From NCBI RefSeq assembly GCF_018446385.1, contig NC_056004.1, positions 6,104,767 through 6,168,766 on the forward strand: a stretch of 64,000 nt of DNA. Reading direction: 5' to 3'. The notes under the pieces were generated by a model that was not told where the DNA came from, did not search any database, and was given only the letters and a program-made list of their open reading frames with translations. The first letter of the stretch is position 1. The number at the start of each line of letters is the position of its first letter. Below, piece by piece: positions 58,053-64,000 of this stretch. Source of the DNA: Zingiber officinale (lineage: Eukaryota > Streptophyta > Magnoliopsida > Zingiberales > Zingiberaceae). Both the position numbers and the translations under genes were made by a program.

Positions 58053-59734
58053 TGTTGGGACCGATTATGTAGCTACAAGGGGGGGTGAATAGCTTGGTGT
58101 GCTCGTCGTGCTCTTCGTTGCTTGTTTCTTTAAAGATATGCAGCGGAAATACAAAGAAAACAAACACAACGCTAACACTAAGGATTTACTTGGTATCCAC
58201 CTCAAGAAGAGGTAACTAATCCAAGGATCCACACACTCACGCACCCTCCACTATGGAAAACACTCCTTTATGGTAACTACCAAAGGCGGAGAAGCCCTAC
58301 AAGTTCACACTACAAGAAGAAAGAAAAGGGTACAAAATATAAACAAGAGCTTACAAGTTTGCATAAGGAAACCCTAACCCTAACTTTCTTCTTCAGCTAT
58401 AGATCCGCCTCTTGACTTGGAAAAACCTCCAAGAACCTTCAAGAACTAGCGATCTGAACTTTGTGGAGAAGCTGTGGAGTTGCTGTGAAGATCTGAAATG
58501 AAATCTGGAAGTTCTACCGAAGGAATCGAACGCCTGTAGCTAAATATGATGCCAACGGTCGGATCCCGATCGATTGGATTGCTCCCAATCGATCGGGTAG
58601 ACTTTGGATAGATCGACCGATCGATCCAGAGCGCCTCTGTGCTCTCGGGAATTGCCTGGATCGATCAGTCGATCGATCCAGGGCTTATTGCGCGAAATCG
58701 CAGCTCCCAATCGATCCACTGATCGATTGGGGGCTATGGATCGATCGACCGATCGATCCAGCGCTGTTCTGTGCGATCACGCACTCGTCCCAATCGATCC
58801 ACTGATCGATTGGGAGGAGGCTTGTCGCTAAGACTTGCCCAATCGATCGGTCGATCGATTGGGCATGAGCCAATTGATCGGCTGATCGATCCAGCTCATG
58901 ATTTCTCCCTAAAATCAAGTCTAAAGCCTCCTAAACCAACATTTGGTCAACCATGACCTGTTGGTTCATCGTGCCTAGCATCCGATCACCCTTGACCTGC
59001 TAGGACTCGCTCACCAAGTGTCCGGTCAATCCCTTTGACTCACTTGGACTTTCCTCCTCGTGCCAAGTATCCGGTCAATCCCTTTGACCTACTTGGACTT
59101 TCCACCTCATGCCAAGTATCCGGTCAATCCCTTTGACCTACTTGGTCTTTCCAACACCAGATGTCCGATCAGCCTTGATCCATCTAAATTTTCTCGTGCC
59201 AGGTTTCACTTACCAGGACTTTCCCAATTGCTTGGCTTCACTCACCAGGACTTCCTTCTTCCTAGCTTCACTCACTAGGTCTTTCACCTGACTTCACTCA
59301 CCAGGATTTCCTTCTGCCTAGCTTCACTCACTAGGTCTTTCACCTGGCTTCACTCACCAGGATTTCCTTCTGCCTAGCTTCACTCACTAGGTCTTTCTTC
59401 TGCCTAGCTTCACTCACTAGGTCTTTCACATGGCTTCACTCACCAGGATTTCCTTATGCCTGGCTTCACTCACCAGGACTTTCACCTGACTTCACTCACC
59501 AGGATTTTCTTCTGCCTGACTTCACTCACCAGGACTTCCAGTCATGTATCCAGTCGACCTTGACCTACTTGACTCTCCTTCACAATCTCACCACATGAAC
59601 AATTGCACCTGCAATCTTCATGTGTTGTCTACATGTATTGTCAAACATCGAAAGCCAAACATCAAGACTCGAGCTTGACTCAATCCAAGCTCAGTCAACC
59701 AGGTCAACCTTGACCTAGGGATATTGCACCAACA
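58053..59734 (-). repeat. 5' LTR of GagLTR-2
   Basis: 1682 bp, uninterrupted. It has the same order as the 3' LTR: CCTGG/CCTAG hairpins (59190-59540), nested hairpin units (58930-59186), palindromes (58565-58900), then the R/U5 end with a C-run on the minus strand (58078-58086). No obvious TATA box like that of GagLTR-1 was found. In several hairpin units here one arm has mutated without its partner (for example the unit ending atccatctaaat near 59180). Confidence 0.9.
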
Positions 59735-59739
59735 AAATT

Positions 59740-60640
59740 GACTTCTATAATATATATACCTGAGGCAGAAGTCTCACTTCTCTTCCATTTCAGTTCCTCT
59801 AGGTACAACTTGTAGTTCCTCTTCCAGTGTCCGATCTCACCACAGTAAAAGCAGGTTCCTTCCTTAGCAACCCCACCTTTGGGTTTCAATGCATGAGTCT
59901 TGCCCTTGTATTTGGTTTGGGTCTTACCCTTACCTTTGGGGCTCCATTTGCCTTTTCCCTTTTGTACAATCAAAATGATACTGGGTTTTGCCTTCTTAAG
60001 GTTGAGTTAAGCAATTCTCAACATGTTTAACATCTCAAGCAATGGTTTGTCAATTTTATTCATGTTATAGTTCATGACAAATTGATTGTAGTTTTCAGGT
60101 AACGACTGTAGAATAAGATCAGTGACCAATTTTTGGCTTAATGAAAATCCCAATCGTTGTAGATTTTCTACATACTCAATCATTTTGAGTATATATATTC
60201 CTATGGGACTGCCTTATTGCATCTTGCATTGAAACATGCTTTAGAGATCACAAATTTCTCATGTCTTGCTTGTCCTTCATATAGTTGTCTAAGATGTTCA
60301 ACAATATCATAAGCATCCATGTTCTCATGCTGCTATTGAAGCTCAGAGTTGATGGTGGCGAGTATAAGGCATGATACATCTAATGCATCATCTTAATGCT
60401 TCTTATAAGCATCCCTGTCAGCTCTAGTGGAAGTAGTGGAGGTGCTTCAGAAATGGGCTGCTCTAGGATGTACGATTTTCTTTCTTGTTTGAGAACTATT
60501 CTCAAGTTTCTATATCAATCTAGGAAGTTATCTCCATTGAGCTTGTCCTTATCAAGGACAGATCGCAGAGAGAGAGTATTCGATGTATTTGATAACATGG
60601 TGATCTACAATAATAAAATGAAGAAATAAGTATCATATAT
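59740..60640 (-). pseudogene. Copia gag remnant (right arm of the split element)
   Basis: Minus-strand pieces in order: a Gag start with LDKDKLNGDNF near 60550, YRNLRIVLKQERKSYI near 60500, a QHENMDAYDIVEHLRQLYEGQARHE-like stretch near 60260-60340, and a CCHC zinc knuckle CFYCGEIGHWKRNYKLY near 59830 whose last Cys is lost. Stops and frame changes are frequent. The left arm with the protease start is at 45835-46102. Confidence 0.8.
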
Positions 60641-61150
60641 ATTGATCATTTAATTAGATCTTTAATAAAATGATTCTCTCACTGAATTGTAAAGCTTGGT
60701 AGGAGCAAAGTTATAGTTGTAGTTCATTCCTCCAAGACTTCTCATTACCTAAGGTTATCTCCCCTAGGATTTTCACCATCTGGATTCACTCATCAGAACC
60801 TAAGGTTACCCCCTAGGGTTTTTCTCCACATGACTTCACTTACCAAGACTCAGTATTCGGCTACCCAGGGATCAGGTCCTCCAGACCTATCGAATCCACC
60901 TGGCTTCCATGATCTACCGAGATTTCCCTTGCCTAGCCTACAACTAGGACTTTCCGTACATAACCAAGACTCAGTATTCGGCTAGCCCAGGATTAGGTCC
61001 TCCAGACCTATCGAATCCACCTGGCTTCCACGATCTACCAAATTTTCCCTTGCCTAGCCTATAACTAGGATGGTCCATGATCAAGCTCTATTAAACATAC
61101 TTAAACATATTTGTCGGACATTAAAATCTTGGAGGTCGATTGCACCAACA
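60641..61150 (-). mobile_element. Probable 5' LTR or leader of the split Copia element
   Basis: Its outer end is well defined: on the minus strand TGTTGGTGCAATCGACC begins at 61150, exactly where a fragment of another Copia gag is interrupted. Within it the block cctggcttcc-acgatctacc...cctagcctac occurs twice (60898-60960 and 61019-61070). The inner border and primer site are not recognisable. Confidence 0.5.
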
Positions 61151-61245
61151 TGAACTTCTCTGGCTTTTCTTTGTGATTGATTGGCACAGTTCCAATCGGG
61201 GTGGAGGGGGCCTTCACGTGTTGAGTCTGTTACACCTCAACATTT
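61151..61245 (-). pseudogene. Fragment of a Copia gag start related to the 15-21 kb element
   Basis: The minus strand closely matches 16618-16714 of the Copia element (shared words atgttgaggtgtaacagact, caacacgtg, gagaagttca). It shows that the outermost layer of the nest was a Copia element of that family. Confidence 0.8.
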
Positions 61246-64000
61246 TTGTAAAATATCAAAAAATGGCGAATAACGATAAGAGAATTTTCTGAAATTTTTA
61301 GAAATTTTCTGAGGATTTTTCGGAGCTCGTATGGACGAATTTACGGGGATAAAAACGGGGCCCGGGAAAGCCTGTTTAGGCTACCCCGTTTAACGAGGAA
61401 ATGTTTAATTATTTATATTTCCTCTTATCTTTTTTTTGTTCTTTATTTCTTTTCCCTGTGCTTCTTCCCCCGCGTGCCGAGCCCGCCCGCGCCTTCTCCT
61501 CGCGTGCCCTAACTGGCGCCGTGACGGTTCCATTTGCCTCGCGATTAAAGCCATGCCCATCTCTTCTCTTCTCCTTCTTCCTCCCCTGAGCCTACCTCTC
61601 ATTCCTCATCCTCTTATTATTGGCCCCACTGTGCCCTAGCTAGCCACCGTCGCCCCTCGCCCCTTGCAGTGGTGATCTTTAGCGCCGGTGCCTGAGCCTA
61701 CCGCAGACGCCTCGCCGAAGTGTTTCCTCCTCTGTGCCCGAGCCCTAGCGCCGATCACCAGGCAGAGCCCCTTCCCTCTTCCCTAGCGACGAGAGCCGAC
61801 CGTAACCCGCGGTGCGCTCTCCGACCATCGCTGGCCATCTCTTCTCTCTTCCCTTACTGTGTTGTGCCCTAGTTTTGGGTTACAACCGCCGCCACACCTC
61901 TGCACCTCACTGTCGCCGGCCACTAGGTTCTGCCGAGCCTTTCCTCTATGTCCTAGGTCCCTGTTGAGGTAAGATTAGGTTATTGTTGTTGCATTTGTGA
62001 TCTCTATCTTGACTTCACCTTGAACTGAATCGTAGGGAAGGATTTGTAGCAGGGTGTTGTGTAATGTGCATCAACATTCAGGGGCTGTGAGGGAGAGGAA
62101 GGCTTTGCTGTGAAGTATTCCAACAGCAAACCTTAGATTCCGGTACAAAGCACGGCTATGAATTGAGGTAAGGGGGTAGGGATTTGATATGTTTTGTAGT
62201 TAGATGATCATGTATAGCTTGATTAGAGGTATGGATTGAATTAGGTATGATTTGGATTTAATTTAGGCAGGTCGAGGAGGTTGGTTTAGGGTTTTGCCCT
62301 AAATAGTTCTTAAGAATTTTATTTAGCTATTTATGTAAATTGTAGCTAAATAAAATATATTTATATTGGTGACACAGGACTTTGACGTGAGACGAGTATC
62401 TTGACGTCGTATTTGGACCAAATTGGACTTTTCGATTGGAGGTGGGTACTTTGACGTTATGTCATTTGATATGCATAGTAATATTTTTAACAAATAGCAA
62501 TGATTGTGTTTTTAGCTATTTCGGATGGTCACTACCTGATCTGTTACATGCTTGTTTGTTTATTTGTTATGCACATCATGTTAGTATCTATCTGATTATA
62601 CATGCTTATAGGGGTAGTGACACAACCATGTTATTTATTATGTTCAGGACTTAGGGTTTTTGATACCTTATATGATTCTGTGTACCTTTGATTTGGTTCA
62701 TTGTCCTATGATACACATTTTATATATATATATGGATATTGCTATGCCGTTCAGGATTTTGCCATGCTTAGTGTCATGCACCATTCGCATGATTGCATGC
62801 TGCGCGATAGTCTGCTCCATTATTGTTGAGCACATCGCCAGTTTCATCTCTGTCGGTGCTCCGTTGGTCCGCTCATGGGTAGCGTAAAGCAGCGTGGTAG
62901 CACGTCAGTTTTACTTTGTCGGTACTCCGTTGGTCCGCTCATGGGTAGTGTGACGCAGCGTGGTAGCACATCAGGGATCCCTCCCCGTCATTGTGTACCG
63001 GGAGATGAAAGCATTGAGCTCCCCCACTTATGATTTAGGGTAGGAGGATAAGTGTACTCCGACAGCATCCCATCCACTCGGTCACTCATCAGGAGCAGTG
63101 ATGGCAGAGTGCACGGTTGTCACAGCCCTACCCACTCAGTCTCACCATTGTGTGTGAGATGGCTGACTGGCGTCAGGGGTGACCAGGACCTGCATTGGCA
63201 TCATACGCATTGATGCATTTATTGTTTGTGGTTGCTGCATTTATTTGCTGCATTTGGATGGATGCATTTGGTGGTGGTGGTGGCCGGATTTTAGAAGAAG
63301 AGGAAGAAGCTTTTGGGTGGTGTTCATCTTGGAGGATCGTCGCCCACACGACGTCCAAGGCGAGGCGAGGAATACGACAAAAGATCTTGAGGTCATTAGC
63401 TTACAAAGATGTTGGATTTTCGGGCCGTAAAAACTGCTTTTTGCGTTACGGAAACCCAGAAACCCCGCCACCGGATCCGTACGAAGAAATAAAAATTTAC
63501 GTAAAACTTCGAGTATGAGTTTCTAGCCTAGATCTAAACTAGATCTACAAAGGAGAAGAGCTTTACCCTTGATGCGATGCCCTTCGCTAATTCCGCTCGT
63601 CCAAGGTTCGCCGGATCTCGAGAGTATCAAAGTAGATACTCCTCTATGTGTATCCACACAAGCAAGAAATGGAGAAACCAAACAAAAGGTATGCTAGCAC
63701 CTTTGAAAGGTTCGGCCATGGTGGAGGAGAGGGAGAGAAGAGAGAGCTTGAGGAAGAAGATGAGAGTTACACAAAAGAAATGAAACTCACCCAATGAATC
63801 AATAAGTGGCCGGCCACATGAATGAGTTTAATAACCTCCATGGAATACCAAGAGTCACAACTCTTGGTAACTCCCATGAGGTGGCATCCCACTTAAGCAA
63901 CCATGATGATGTGGAGCATCATCATTGGTCCACTCTTTGCCAACTCACCAATGAGGTGGCAAATGGTCAAGTCAAACTTGACTCTTCATCTTCCTCTCAA
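61246..64000. other. Unassigned repeat-like region
   Basis: 61430-61970 is GC-rich and pyrimidine-rich, like a plant 5' leader or a Gypsy LTR/leader, and passes into AT-rich DNA. A direct repeat of about 57 bp (period 66) is at 62852-62908 and 62918-62974 (core ccgttggtccgctcatgggt). 63500-64000 is again leader-like, with a gag-rich stretch and shared words such as ggtggca and catgatga. No coding domain was recognised; an LTR-retrotransposon origin is likely but unproved. Confidence 0.4.

Larger units (their letters stand above)
46108..59734 (-). mobile_element. GagLTR-2: complete gag-only LTR retrotransposon, TSD AAATT, with nested CACTA
   Basis: Flanked by AAATT at 46103-46107 and 59735-59739. 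Minus-strand order: 5' LTR 59734-58053, primer site 58050-58039, gag 57928-56186, non-coding region with palindromes, polypurine tract 53847-53834, 3' LTR 53833-46108. The 3' LTR is split by a 6033-bp CACTA element; without it and one TSD copy it is 1690 bp against 1682 bp for the other LTR. As in GagLTR-1 no pol domain exists. Confidence 0.95.

Overview
This is nuclear DNA from a flowering plant. It has spliced protein genes with GT-AG introns, one GC-rich single-exon GRAS gene with a microRNA171 site, and about 70% of its length is nested LTR retrotransposons and DNA transposons primed by initiator methionine tRNA. The GC-rich GRAS reading frame next to AT-rich introns fits a monocot. A ginger-type (Zingiberales) genome is a guess that I cannot prove from this window.

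Layout. 1-3.9 kb: 5' part of a minus-strand DeSI-like (PPPDE) peptidase gene that runs off the left edge. 5.4-10.3 kb: a complete nine-exon minus-strand gene for a 659-residue auxilin-type J-domain protein related to JAC1. 11.2-15.4 kb: remnants of several LTR elements, one LTR carrying a hAT-type MITE. 15.4-21.6 kb: a decayed Copia element with both LTRs and its target-site duplication (TSD). 23.1-24.7 kb: a minus-strand GRAS gene of the HAM/SCL6 type. 24.7-30 kb: AT-rich intergenic DNA. 30-61.2 kb: a deep stack of nested insertions. 61.2-64 kb: unassigned repeat-like sequence.

The stack holds two structurally complete gag-only LTR elements. GagLTR-1 (38350-45188, plus strand, TSD TGGTT) sits inside the internal region of an older minus-strand element whose LTR also contains a TRIM (35992-36678, TSD ATAAC). 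GagLTR-2 (46108-59734, minus strand, TSD AAATT) sits inside the gag-protease region of an old Copia element. One LTR of GagLTR-2 is in turn split by a 6 kb CACTA transposon (47526-53558, TSD CTG) that carries exons from an auxin response factor gene and from an SPX-domain gene.

The most unusual signal is in the long LTRs of the gag-only families. Their upstream halves are built almost entirely of hairpin units: a constant core (for example GGTCAA...TTGACC, then a GGA-like spacer) enclosed by outer arms whose sequence differs from unit to unit while the two arms stay complementary. Downstream lies a cluster of longer palindromes whose sequence word differs from family to family, and the same word recurs inside the same element before its polypurine tract. 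The covarying arms suggest that pairing itself is either maintained by selection or generated by the copying mechanism.
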